From: Desulfofustis glycolicus DSM 9705
GTDB lineage: Bacteria > Desulfobacterota > Desulfobulbia > Desulfobulbales > Desulfocapsaceae
Direction: 5' to 3'
Assembly (NCBI RefSeq): GCF_900130015.1
Contig: NZ_FQXS01000023.1
Coordinates: 1-64,000, forward strand
Length of the DNA stretch: 64,000 bases
Shown here: positions 51,656-60,669 of the stretch, in pieces
How the letters are laid out: each line of letters opens with the position of its first letter
Position numbering within the stretch: the first letter of the stretch is position 1
Made by a program: the position numbers and the translations under genes
The notes under the pieces: model-generated
Database searches by the model: none
What the model was told of the DNA's origin: nothing
Seen by the model: the letters and a program-made list of their open reading frames with translations, nothing else

Positions 51656-53293
51656 ATGGGAAAAGCCCAAAGAACAAAACAGTGGGACCCGGTCCAGGTC
51701 AAGGAGCAGCTGCTGGCGAAATACCCGGCAAAGGTGGCGCGCAAGCGGGCCAAGCAGATCCTGATCAACGAGGCCCGGGAAAATACGACGCCGGAAATCA
51801 CCGCCAATGTTCGCACTATCCCCGGTATCATCACCATGCGCGGCTGTACATATGCCGGCTGTAAGGGCGTCATTCTCGGCCCGACCAGCGATATCGTCAA
51901 CCTGGTCCACGGTCCGATCGGTTGCAGTTTCTACGCCTGGCTGACCCGGCGCAACCAGACCAGCGCTTCAGGGGAACACGGCGAGAATTTCATGACCTAC
52001 GCCTTGTCGACCGACATGCAGGAGTCCGACATTATCTTCGGCGGCGAAAAGAAGCTGGCGGCGGCTATCCAGGAAGCCTACGACCTGTTTCATCCGAAAA
52101 GTATCGCGGTATTTGCCACCTGTCCGGTGGGGTTGATTGGCGATGATATTCATGCCGTCGCCCGGACCATGAAGGAGAAGTTCGGCGACTGCAATGTTTT
52201 TGCCTTCAGCTGTGAGGGCTACAAAGGGGTATCGCAGTCTGCCGGCCATCATATCGCCAACAACCAGATCTTCAGGCATGTGGTCGGTACCGGCAAGAAA
52301 CAGCGGAGCGAGCAGTTCAGGATCAACCTGCTCGGCGAGTACAACATCGGTGGGGACGGGTTCGAGATCGACCGTATCCTGACGAAATGCGGGATCACCA
52401 ATATCGCCACGTTTTCCGGTAATTCGACGTACGACCAGTTTGCCACCGCCAACCAGGCCGATCTGAGTTGTGTCATGTGCCATCGTTCGATCAATTACGT
52501 CGCCGATATGTTGGAGACCAAATATGGCATCCCCTGGATCAAAGTGAACTTCATTGGCGCGGCGGCAACGGCCAAATCACTGCGCAAGATCGGCGACTAT
52601 TTCCAGGACGCCGAGCTGAGTGCCCGGATCGAGTCGGTTGTTGCCGAAGAACTGCCATCAGTCGAGGTGCAGCGACAGCAGGTCCTGCCGCGGACTACGG
52701 GGAAGACGGCGATGCTCTTTGTCGGCGGCTCGCGGGCCCATCACTATCAGGAACTGTTTAAAGAACTCGGCATGAAAACCATCTCTGCCGGCTATGAATT
52801 CGCCCATCGCGACGACTATGAGGGCCGCCATGTCATTCCCGGCCTCAAGGTCGATGCCGACAGCAGAAATATCGAGGAGATCGAGGTGCAGCCCGACCCC
52901 CACCTCTACCATCCGAGAAAATCGCCGGAACAATTGGCGCAACTGCAGCAAGACGGCATGGCCTTCAAGGAATATGACGGTTTGATTGCCGATATGGACG
53001 AGAGGACGCTGGTGATCGATGACCTCAACCAATACGAGGCGGAAAAACTGGTGGAACTGCTCAAGCCCGATCTGTTTTGTGCCGGTATCAAGGAGAAATA
53101 TTCCATTCAGAAACTCGGTGTACCGATGAAGCAGTTGCACAGCTACGATTCGGGAGGACCCTATGCCGGCTTCCACGGCGCTGTCAACTTTTACCGGGAG
53201 ATCGACCGCCTGGTCAACAGCCGGGTCTGGGGCTATTTGAAAGCGCCCTGGCAGGAGCATCCGGAACTATCGGCCACCTATGTGTGGGAATAA
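51656..53293 (+). CDS. nifD: Nitrogenase MoFe protein alpha chain
   Basis: 545 residues. P-cluster cysteines in RGCTYAGCKG, VHGPIGCSFY and FATCPVGLIGDD; FeMo-co ligands Cys in LSCVMCHRSINYV and His in KQLHSYDSGGPYAGF. The chain is longer than proteobacterial group I NifD, as in clostridia and sulfate reducers, where NifD carries an insertion and NifK is short. AAGGAG lies 9 bases before the ATG at 51656; the frame is open far upstream only because it shadows nifI2. Catalytic subunit that reduces N2 at FeMo-co. Confidence 0.96.
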   Translation: MGKAQRTKQWDPVQVKEQLLAKYPAKVARKRAKQILINEARENTTPEITANVRTIPGIITMRGCTYAGCKGVILGPTSDIVNLVHGPIGCSFYAWLTRRNQTSASGEHGENFMTYALSTDMQESDIIFGGEKKLAAAIQEAYDLFHPKSIAVFATCPVGLIGDDIHAVARTMKEKFGDCNVFAFSCEGYKGVSQSAGHHIANNQIFRHVVGTGKKQRSEQFRINLLGEYNIGGDGFEIDRILTKCGITNIATFSGNSTYDQFATANQADLSCVMCHRSINYVADMLETKYGIPWIKVNFIGAAATAKSLRKIGDYFQDAELSARIESVVAEELPSVEVQRQQVLPRTTGKTAMLFVGGSRAHHYQELFKELGMKTISAGYEFAHRDDYEGRHVIPGLKVDADSRNIEEIEVQPDPHLYHPRKSPEQLAQLQQDGMAFKEYDGLIADMDERTLVIDDLNQYEAEKLVELLKPDLFCAGIKEKYSIQKLGVPMKQLHSYDSGGPYAGFHGAVNFYREIDRLVNSRVWGYLKAPWQEHPELSATYVWE

Positions 53294-53314
53294 CCGCAGA
53301 CCAAGGAGCAGCCA

Positions 53315-54688
53315 ATGTTATTGAAACACACACCAGAGATGATCAGCGAGCGGTCGGCGCTGATGATCAACCCGGCCAAGACCTGCCAACCGATCGGGGC
53401 CATGTACGCAGCCCTCGGGATCAAGGGATGCTTGCCGCACAGCCACGGTTCGCAGGGGTGTTGCGCCTATCATCGGAGTACTCTGACCAGGCACTACAAG
53501 GAGCCGGTTGCGGCGGCCACCAGCTCGTTTACCGAAGGGGCCTCGGTTTTTGGCGGCCAGGCGAATTTAATCCAGGCAATCGACAATATTTTTACCGTCT
53601 ATGAACCGGATGTTATCGCAGTGCATACCACCTGTCTGTCTGAAACCATTGGTGACGACCTGCCGCAGATCTTCGACAAGGCGATCAAGGAAAACAAGGT
53701 GCCTGCCGGCAAGACTCTGATCGGCGCATCGACGCCGAGCTATGCCGGCTCACACGTGACCGGTTTTGCCAATATGGTCAAGGCGATGGCGGCCTTGGCC
53801 CAGCCAGGTGGCGAAAAAACAGGAAAAGTCAATATCATACCTGGTTGGGTGGAGCCCGCTGACATGGAGGAAGTGAAACGTATCGCGTCTCTGGTTGGTG
53901 TGCCGATCACGTTGTTCCCTGATACCTCCGGGGTGCTGAACGGACCGCTGACCGGCGTCTACTCGATGTTTCCGGAGGCAGGGGCTTCCATAGACGATAT
54001 CAAGGCCAGCGGCGGCGCGATCGGCACCCTGGCACTCGGGGAATGGTGTTCGGCCGAGGCGGCCCGCCTGCTCGACAGTCGCTGCAAAGTCCCCTGTTCG
54101 GTCCTTGATCTGCCGATCGGATTGCAGGCAACTGATCGGTTTGTCGATACGCTGCGCATCATTGCCGGCCAGAGTGTCCCGGACGAAATCGTCCGCGAGC
54201 GGGGGCGGCTGGTGGATCTGATTTCCGATATGCACCAGTATTTTTACGGCAGGAAAGTCGCGCTGGTCGGCGATCCCGATCAGCTCATCGCGATGACCGA
54301 GTTTCTCGTGACCATCGACATGGTGCCGGTGCATGTGGTGACCGGCACACCCGGGAAGAAATTCGAGAAGCGGATAACCGACCTGGTCGCCGGCACCGAC
54401 CATACGGTCAATGTCCGGGCCGCCGGGGATATGTTTCTGCTCCATCAATGGATCAAGAACGAACCGGTTGATCTGATCATCGGCAACAGCTACTGCAAGT
54501 ATATCGCCCGGGACGAGGATCTGCCCTTGGTCCGGTGGGGCTTCCCGATTCTCGATCGACAGGGGCACCAGCATTTTCCAACGGTCGGCTATATCGGCGG
54601 CTTACGCTTGCTGGAAAAAATACTTGACGCGCTGCTCGACCGCCAGGATCGAGACGCCTCCGAAGCCTCGTTCGAACTGGTTCTGTGA
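53315..54688 (+). CDS. nifK: Nitrogenase MoFe protein beta chain
   Basis: 457 residues. P-cluster cysteines in AKTCQPIGAMYAALGIKGCL and HTTCLSETIGDD, and the conserved serine in STPSYAGSH. It lacks the ~50-residue N-terminal extension of group I NifK, fitting a group II/III enzyme. Strong AAGGAG. Its TGA overlaps the ATG of the NifB-like gene (TGATG), so the two are translationally coupled. Confidence 0.96.
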   Translation: MLLKHTPEMISERSALMINPAKTCQPIGAMYAALGIKGCLPHSHGSQGCCAYHRSTLTRHYKEPVAAATSSFTEGASVFGGQANLIQAIDNIFTVYEPDVIAVHTTCLSETIGDDLPQIFDKAIKENKVPAGKTLIGASTPSYAGSHVTGFANMVKAMAALAQPGGEKTGKVNIIPGWVEPADMEEVKRIASLVGVPITLFPDTSGVLNGPLTGVYSMFPEAGASIDDIKASGGAIGTLALGEWCSAEAARLLDSRCKVPCSVLDLPIGLQATDRFVDTLRIIAGQSVPDEIVRERGRLVDLISDMHQYFYGRKVALVGDPDQLIAMTEFLVTIDMVPVHVVTGTPGKKFEKRITDLVAGTDHTVNVRAAGDMFLLHQWIKNEPVDLIIGNSYCKYIARDEDLPLVRWGFPILDRQGHQHFPTVGYIGGLRLLEKILDALLDRQDRDASEASFELVL

Positions 54689-55857
54689 TGCCCCCGTTGC
54701 ACCAATCACCGCCGGGGCTGCACACGATTCTGCGGCCTGATGATACGTTGATCGTGCAGTTGCCGGTAGCGCCGCAGGTGACTGCAAAAACGCGGTTTTC
54801 ATCAATATCACCGCACCGTCTTTCGTTTCTGGCGCCCGAGGAAGCACTGGCTATGCTGGTCGATGCGATCGGTAAGCGGCCGGAAGAGACGGTGCGGGTT
54901 GCGATCACCGGTCCCGGCGATCCGCTCGCGGTGCCAGATACCCTGCTGCAGACTATCAACCTGGTGCGTGACCGCTACCCGCGGTTACGAATTAGCCTGA
55001 AGACCCTTGGCTGCGGCGCCCGGCGCTTTGCGGCGGACCTGGCGCGAGCCGGTGTCGATTATGTCGAGATGGTGGTCAACGGGGTTACCGGAGAAATCCT
55101 CGAGAAAATTTATGCCTGGATCAGACCGGGGTTGAAGACCATGACGCTGCAGGAAGCCGCGTACGTGTTGATTACCGAGCAGAAACACGGGATTCCGGCC
55201 CTGAAATACCAGGGAATCGGGGTTGTTGTCGTAACCACGCTCTATCCGGGCTGCAATGTGCATCATGTCAACCGGATTGCTGCGGCGGTGCAGGAACTCG
55301 GCGCTGACGCGCTTGCTTTGGTCCCGTATCGGGCCGAGCCCGACGGTGAGGTGGTCCTGGAACCGGGGGAAGTCGATCCGCTGGAACACGCACGGTGGTC
55401 GGTTCCGCCGGCGATGCCGATTGTTTCCCCGCTGCTCGCCGATGACGACGGGTATGCCGGGAATTACCGGCAGGGTGCTGCGCGGCTGCCCCGGCCGAGT
55501 CTCCTCCGGCCGTTGGTGGCAGTGGCCAGCAGCGGCGGCCTCGATGTCGATCTCCATCTGGGACGGGCAGAGCGGCTGCTGATCTACGGCTGCCGGGAGG
55601 ACGGGCTGGTGTGCCTGCGTGAGACCAGGCCGGCGCCGCAACCGGGGAGCGGTCGGCAGCGATGGCAGGACCTGTCCGACCTGTTGTCCGATTGTTGCGC
55701 TCTACTAACTGTTCAGGCCGGTGAGACGCCGCGGCGGGTTTTGCAAGAAAACGGGGTACGAGTCATGCTGACCGACGGACAGATCGAACCACTGGTTGAA
55801 CAGATCTTCGGCGGCGACAAGGGCGGCAGGAGCGCAGGCGGGAAACCGCCTCGCTGA
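54688..55857 (+). CDS. NifB paralog lacking the radical-SAM cysteines (pseudoenzyme) with C-terminal NifX-like domain
   Basis: 389 residues. It aligns along its length with the true NifB at 59253: LPVAP at residues 25-29, GPGDP at 75-79, RYPRLRISL, LARAGVDYVEMVVNG, KIYAWIRPG, then a NifX/NafY-type domain from ~274 (RPLVAVASSGGLDVDLHLG). In NifB the triad is Cys34-Cys38-Cys41; here the same positions are Val31-Thr35-Ser38. The accessory-cluster cysteines (HPCF, the Cys after the triad, ITVCAV, and the late CTRC pair) are also absent. It cannot be a radical SAM enzyme but is an intact, coupled gene, so a role as carrier or scaffold for NifB-co/FeMo-co or as partner of NifB is likely. Function inferred. 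Confidence 0.85.
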   Translation: MPPLHQSPPGLHTILRPDDTLIVQLPVAPQVTAKTRFSSISPHRLSFLAPEEALAMLVDAIGKRPEETVRVAITGPGDPLAVPDTLLQTINLVRDRYPRLRISLKTLGCGARRFAADLARAGVDYVEMVVNGVTGEILEKIYAWIRPGLKTMTLQEAAYVLITEQKHGIPALKYQGIGVVVVTTLYPGCNVHHVNRIAAAVQELGADALALVPYRAEPDGEVVLEPGEVDPLEHARWSVPPAMPIVSPLLADDDGYAGNYRQGAARLPRPSLLRPLVAVASSGGLDVDLHLGRAERLLIYGCREDGLVCLRETRPAPQPGSGRQRWQDLSDLLSDCCALLTVQAGETPRRVLQENGVRVMLTDGQIEPLVEQIFGGDKGGRSAGGKPPR

Positions 55858-55944
55858 ACGAACCGTAGCTCTGCAGCCTCAGGGATAACCGGTCAGCCCG
55901 AGCGAACTCAACGTTCAGATACCATAAACAAACAGGGAGGAAGT

Positions 55945-56250
55945 ATGGCATTACCACAACAGCAGCTGCTGCTCTGCCAGAGTTTCCGTGTCAACGGCGA
56001 ACCCAAAGGGCTCTGCCATAAACAAACCAACGGTTTTTTATCCTATATCGAGGAAGAAATCATCGATCGCGGCCTCGATATTCAGGTTACGGCCACCGGT
56101 TGCCTGAAGCAGTGCGAAGCGGGGCCGATCATGGTGCTTCAGCCGGATAACCGCTGGTTCAAGACGATCAACACCACTGCTGCCATTGACCGGGTTCTCG
56201 ACGGCATTGAAACCGGTGTACCGCCGGATGAACTCTTGCTGAACCCTTGA
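55945..56250 (+). CDS. Thioredoxin-like [2Fe-2S] ferredoxin
   Basis: 101 residues. Cys11, Cys24, Cys53 and Cys57 in the C-x12-C...C-x3-C arrangement of thioredoxin-fold [2Fe-2S] ferredoxins (QLLLCQSF, GLCHKQ, ATGCLKQCEAGP), followed by MVLQPDNRWF. In nif clusters such proteins are thought to serve as electron carriers or to take part in cofactor assembly or protection. CAGGGAGGAAGT precedes the ATG. It lies between the NifB-like gene and nifE, so it probably belongs to the assembly part of the operon. Confidence 0.9.
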   Translation: MALPQQQLLLCQSFRVNGEPKGLCHKQTNGFLSYIEEEIIDRGLDIQVTATGCLKQCEAGPIMVLQPDNRWFKTINTTAAIDRVLDGIETGVPPDELLLNP

Positions 56251-56509
56251 CTGCAAGATGCGGTGATGCGGCTCAGACCTGCACAACATCGTGATATCGA
56301 CACACGGGGAGAGCTGCTCTAGGTGTTATTTGCCGTGGGAATCGACTATCCGGTTGATCGACAGCGTCAATGACGGGGCTTCGAGTTATTGCCTGAATGC
56401 GCAGCCGCCATGGTCATCGCGGCCGAGGCGCAGGATCGGGTGGTCGCTACGCGCCTTACACTTCCGAGATAAGCGGAAGAATCAATCATTCAATACTGGA
56501 CGTGAAACC

Positions 56510-57868
56510 ATGAGCAGTGGTCATTTTCTCGAAGAGCGAGCCGGACAGGTTCAGCGAACCGGCGCGGCACCGCTTGCTATCGATTGCAACAAAGACAGCC
56601 TGGCCGGTGCCGTCAGCCAACGGGCCTGTGTTTTCTGCGGTTCGCGGGTCGTCCTCTATCCAATTGCCGATGCTCTGCACCTGGTCCACGGTCCGATCGG
56701 CTGCGCCGTGTATACCTGGGATATCAGAGGCGCCCTGTCGTCGGGGCCGGAATTGCACCGTTTGTCCTTTTCCACCGATCTGCGGGAGCTCGATGTGATT
56801 TTCGGGGGTGAGAAGAAACTCGAGCAGGCCCTGAGGGAGCTGATCGAACGGCATCGTCCGGCGGCCGCCTTCGTCTATTCCACCTGTATCGTCGGCATCA
56901 TCGGTGACGACCTGGAGGCGGTCTGCCGCAGGGTGGCAGCGGATACCAAGATCCCGGTGCTGCCGGTGCAATCGGAGGGGTTCAAGGGCAACAAGCGGGC
57001 CGGCTACGAGGCGGCCTGCCGGGCACTGGGGCGACTTATCGGCACCGGTGACAGCAGTGGTATCGAGCGGCATTCCATCAACATCCTCGGCGATTTCAAC
57101 CTGGCCGGCGAGATCTGGACGATCTGCGACTATTACCGGCGCATCGGTATCAAAGTCGTCGCCACTATTACCGGAGACGGGCGGGTTGCCGATATTTGCC
57201 GGGCACATGGTGCCGCGCTCAACGTCGTACAGTGTTCCGGGGCGACCATGGATCTTGCCGTGATGATGGAGGAGCGCTATGGAATTCCCTCCCTGCGAGT
57301 CTCCTATTTCGGGATCGAGGACATGGCTGAGGCGCTCTATGCGGTGGCTCGCCATTTTGATGACCAGCAGCTGATGGAGCGGGCCAAGCGACTCGTTCGA
57401 GAGGAGTTGCAGCGATTGATGCCGGAACTGCTGGAGTATCGTCGTGTCCTTGCCGGAAAACGTGCCGCCATCTATGTCGGCGGCGCGTTCAAGGCATTTT
57501 CTCTGATCAAGGCCTTTCGTCTGCTCGATATGCAGGTGGTGATGGTTGGCTCCCAGACCGGCACAAAAGAAGATTACCAGGAACTTGCGGAAATTACCGA
57601 CGAGGGAACAGTTATCGTCGATGACGCCAACCCGCTTGAATTATCGGCATTTATCCGCGAACAGGGCGTTGACATCTTTGTCGGCGGCGTCAAGGAACGA
57701 CCGATCGCCTACAAGCTAGGAGTGGCCTTCTGTGATCACAACCATGAACGAAAAGAGATGCTGGCCGGCTTCCAGGGTATGATCAATTTTGCCCGGGAGG
57801 TCCACGCGTCGTTGACCAGTCCGGTCTGGCAATTTATACCGTGTAGGATCAAGGAGGGACGATCATGA
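56510..57868 (+). CDS. nifE: FeMo-cofactor scaffold protein NifE
   Basis: 452 residues. NifD paralog with QRACVFCGSRVV, HGPIGCAVYTWD, STCIVGIIGDD (cluster cysteines), and NVVQCSGATMDLAVMMEERY with the Cys equivalent to the NifD cofactor ligand. With NifN it forms the tetramer on which NifB-co matures by receiving Mo and homocitrate. The start at 56510 was chosen because homology begins near it; the upstream open frame (from 56291) shows no family similarity. A 259-base gap precedes it, with no gene. Overlaps nifN by 4 bases. Confidence 0.95.
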   Translation: MSSGHFLEERAGQVQRTGAAPLAIDCNKDSLAGAVSQRACVFCGSRVVLYPIADALHLVHGPIGCAVYTWDIRGALSSGPELHRLSFSTDLRELDVIFGGEKKLEQALRELIERHRPAAAFVYSTCIVGIIGDDLEAVCRRVAADTKIPVLPVQSEGFKGNKRAGYEAACRALGRLIGTGDSSGIERHSINILGDFNLAGEIWTICDYYRRIGIKVVATITGDGRVADICRAHGAALNVVQCSGATMDLAVMMEERYGIPSLRVSYFGIEDMAEALYAVARHFDDQQLMERAKRLVREELQRLMPELLEYRRVLAGKRAAIYVGGAFKAFSLIKAFRLLDMQVVMVGSQTGTKEDYQELAEITDEGTVIVDDANPLELSAFIREQGVDIFVGGVKERPIAYKLGVAFCDHNHERKEMLAGFQGMINFAREVHASLTSPVWQFIPCRIKEGRS

Positions 57869-59217
57869 CTGCGCCTCTCCCGTATATCTCGACCACGAAT
57901 GCCTGCAAATTGTGCAAGCCACTCGGGGCGGCGATCGCCTTTCGCGGGGTTGCCGGCTGCGTACCGTTTCTGCACGGTTCCCAGGGGTGTGCCACCTACA
58001 TGCGGCGCTATATCATCTCTCATTTCAATGAACCGATCGATATCGCTTCTTCATCCCTTGGCGAAAAACACGCTGTTTATGGCGGGGCCGCCAACCTCAA
58101 GATCGGTCTCAAAAATGTGATGGCCGCGTATCAGCCCGAGGTGATCGGCGTGGCGACGACCTGTCTGACGGAGACGATCGGCGACAACGTCCCGATGATA
58201 CTGCAGGAATATAGAGAAGAATTAGGACGTGCCGAAGGACCTGCGATAGTTCACGTATCGACTCCGAGCTACGGCGGCACTCACATGGAGGGGTTTCACG
58301 CGGCGGTGCGGGCCGTCGTCGAACAGTTGACCGAAGAGAGTGCCCCTCACCAGCGCATCAATCTGCTCGGAGGCTTCGTGTCGACCGCCGATCTTCGCTG
58401 GCTCACGTCGGTCTGCCGGGACTTCGGCCTCGAGGCGACGTTGCTTCCCGACTATTCCGAATCACTCGACGGTGAGATTGCCGAAGAGTATCAAATGCTG
58501 CCGAGTGGAGGCACATCACTGCCGGCCATTCGTGCCATGGGTGGAGCCCGAGCCACCGTCGAATTGGGGTCCACGTTGCCTGCCGAAACTGCCGGCACAC
58601 ACCTGCAGCAGCGGTTTCATTGTCGTTTGGAACGTCTCGGTTTGCCGATTGGCATCGGTGCTACTGACCGGTTGTTCACTCTGTTCTCTGAGTTGAGCGG
58701 CCGGCAGATTCCGGCTCGGCACCGTGGGGACCGCGGACGCCTGATCGATGCGCTGGTGGACGGCCATAAGTATTGTTCGGGAAAACGGGCGGTTCTTTAC
58801 GGCGAAGAGGATTTGGTGGTCGGTATGGCCGCCTTTCTTGCCGAAATCGGAATCCGTCCGGTGCTTTGTGGTTCCGGCGGCAAGAGCGGCCGATTCCGGC
58901 AGGCGATCAGTGCCGCTCTCGACGGCCTGGTCGACGAGTTGCCGGCGGTGTATGAGGATATAGATTTTTACGATATCGAGCAGGCCACCGCCGACACCGA
59001 AATCGATCTTCTGGTCGGCAATTCCAAGGGCTATGCGTGGGCCCGGCGGCAGCAGATTCCGTTGATCCGTATCGGCTTTCCGATTCATGACCGTATCGGC
59101 GGCCAGCGAATCCTGCATCTCGGCTACCAGGGGGCTCAGGCACTGTTCGACCTGATCGTCAACACCCTGATCGAGAAAAAGCAAGACGATTCACCGGTCG
59201 GCTATAGCTACATGTAG
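57865..59217 (+). CDS. nifN: FeMo-cofactor scaffold protein NifN
   Basis: 450 residues, NifK paralog: TNACKLCKPLGAAIAFRGVAGCV and LHGSQGCATYMRR, TTCLTETIGDN, STPSYGGTHMEGF. It pairs with NifE. Here NifN is separate from NifB, unlike the NifN-B fusion of clostridia and some Desulfovibrio. ATGA overlap with nifE. nifB follows after 35 bases. Confidence 0.95.
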   Translation: MTAPLPYISTTNACKLCKPLGAAIAFRGVAGCVPFLHGSQGCATYMRRYIISHFNEPIDIASSSLGEKHAVYGGAANLKIGLKNVMAAYQPEVIGVATTCLTETIGDNVPMILQEYREELGRAEGPAIVHVSTPSYGGTHMEGFHAAVRAVVEQLTEESAPHQRINLLGGFVSTADLRWLTSVCRDFGLEATLLPDYSESLDGEIAEEYQMLPSGGTSLPAIRAMGGARATVELGSTLPAETAGTHLQQRFHCRLERLGLPIGIGATDRLFTLFSELSGRQIPARHRGDRGRLIDALVDGHKYCSGKRAVLYGEEDLVVGMAAFLAEIGIRPVLCGSGGKSGRFRQAISAALDGLVDELPAVYEDIDFYDIEQATADTEIDLLVGNSKGYAWARRQQIPLIRIGFPIHDRIGGQRILHLGYQGAQALFDLIVNTLIEKKQDDSPVGYSYM

Positions 59218-59252
59218 CCGGGCCGGCTGATCGTTTCTCAAGAGGATCTACT

Positions 59253-60530
59253 ATGAACGAATCAATCGACAGCAGAAGCCTGCGTCACCCCTGTTTCAAC
59301 GAGGGGGCCAAGGGACGGTTTGGCCGGGTCCACCTGCCGGTGGCACCGACTTGCAATATCAAGTGCAATTTTTGTGATCGCCGTTACGATTGTGTCAATG
59401 AATCCCGACCCGGCGTGACCAGTTCAATACTCAAGCCGGACCAGGCGGTGCGTTATTTGGATCAGGTGCTGGCCAGAGAGCCGCGAATTTCGGTCGCCGG
59501 CATCGCCGGGCCCGGAGACCCGTTCGCCAGCCCGGCCACGACCATGGTGACGCTGGCTGCCATTCGCCGAAAGTATCCCGACCTGGTGCTCTGCCTCTCC
59601 TCAAACGGCATGGGCATCGGCCCTGCTATCGGTGAGTTGGCCGCGCTCGGAGTCTCCCACGTGACTATAACCGTCTGCGCCGTCGCCCCGGAGGTCGGCC
59701 GACAGATCTATGCCTGGGTGCGCGACGGCAATATCGTCTATCGAGGAAAACAGGCGGCCGAACTGCTGCTGATGCGTCAGCAGCAGGCAATTTCCGAGTT
59801 GAAGCGCCGCGATATCACCATCAAGGTCAACTGCATCGTTGTTCCGGGGATCAACGATCAGCACGTCGTCGATGTCGCTCGGGCGATGCGGGATTTAGGA
59901 GTTGATCTGTTCAATTGCATGGCGCTGTTTCCGACCGCACAGACTCCGTTTGGCTCGATCCGCCAGCCGGATAAAGAAACGATGCGACGGTTGCGTGATG
60001 AGGCTGAACGATATCTGCCGCAGATGCGGCATTGTACACGATGCCGGGCCGACGCAGTCGGCCTGCTCGGTGACGATCGTTCCGGAGAATTCAGAAGCTG
60101 TCTTAATTCCTGCTCGACGAAAAAGCCGAGCCAGGGTGAGCGGCGTCCCTATGTGGCCGTGGCCAGCGAAGAGGGTGTCCTGATCAACCAGCACCTCGGT
60201 GAGGCGAGTCGGCTGGCTATCTGGGAACGTAGCGGCAGCTCTTACCAGTTGGTGGAACAGCGGGAAACTCCGGCAGCAGGCGGAGGTGTTCGACGCTGGC
60301 ATCAAATGGCGGCGATGCTGGCCGACTGCCGGGCGATTCTGGCCGGTGCCATCGGACCGACGCCGACGGTGATTCTTGACGCCGCCGGGATCAAACCGAT
60401 CGCCGCCGCCGGTTTTATAGAGGACGGTCTGCGAGCGGTTTATGAAGATCGGAAGGCAGGACTCATCAGAGGGCGGAGGACAGCGATTGGTGCAATGACC
60501 TGCACCGGTTCCGGTGGCGGTTGCGGTTGA
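59253..60530 (+). CDS. nifB: NifB, radical SAM NifB-co synthase with C-terminal NifX-like domain
   Basis: 425 residues. RHPCFNEGAKGRFGRVHLPV start, radical SAM triad Cys34-Cys38-Cys41 (CNIKCNFC) and Cys47, GPGDPFASP, TVCAVAPEVG and the late HCTRCRADAVGLLG cysteine pair, all needed for the RS, K1 and K2 clusters. The C-terminal third (RPYVAVASEEGVLINQHLGEA) is a NifX/NafY-like domain that binds cofactor intermediates. It inserts carbide and sulfur to make the [8Fe-9S-C] core. The last residues are Gly-rich (TGSGGGCG). Last gene of the operon. Confidence 0.96.
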   Translation: MNESIDSRSLRHPCFNEGAKGRFGRVHLPVAPTCNIKCNFCDRRYDCVNESRPGVTSSILKPDQAVRYLDQVLAREPRISVAGIAGPGDPFASPATTMVTLAAIRRKYPDLVLCLSSNGMGIGPAIGELAALGVSHVTITVCAVAPEVGRQIYAWVRDGNIVYRGKQAAELLLMRQQQAISELKRRDITIKVNCIVVPGINDQHVVDVARAMRDLGVDLFNCMALFPTAQTPFGSIRQPDKETMRRLRDEAERYLPQMRHCTRCRADAVGLLGDDRSGEFRSCLNSCSTKKPSQGERRPYVAVASEEGVLINQHLGEASRLAIWERSGSSYQLVEQRETPAAGGGVRRWHQMAAMLADCRAILAGAIGPTPTVILDAAGIKPIAAAGFIEDGLRAVYEDRKAGLIRGRRTAIGAMTCTGSGGGCG

Positions 60531-60669
60531 AGATTAGAACTGGTTTGTATCGTGGTTCAACATGTGAAAATGGTTTGCCCGACGCTTTGATACAGGCTAT
60601 TGATAGCAGGTAGTGTTTAAACGGAGGATGTCAGCACGATAATGAATAGTTGATAGTGCGACGGGGGGC

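Noticed and set aside
56291-56509. 73-residue N-terminal extension of NifE
   Set aside because: The translation has no resemblance to NifE; the known start region begins at 56510.
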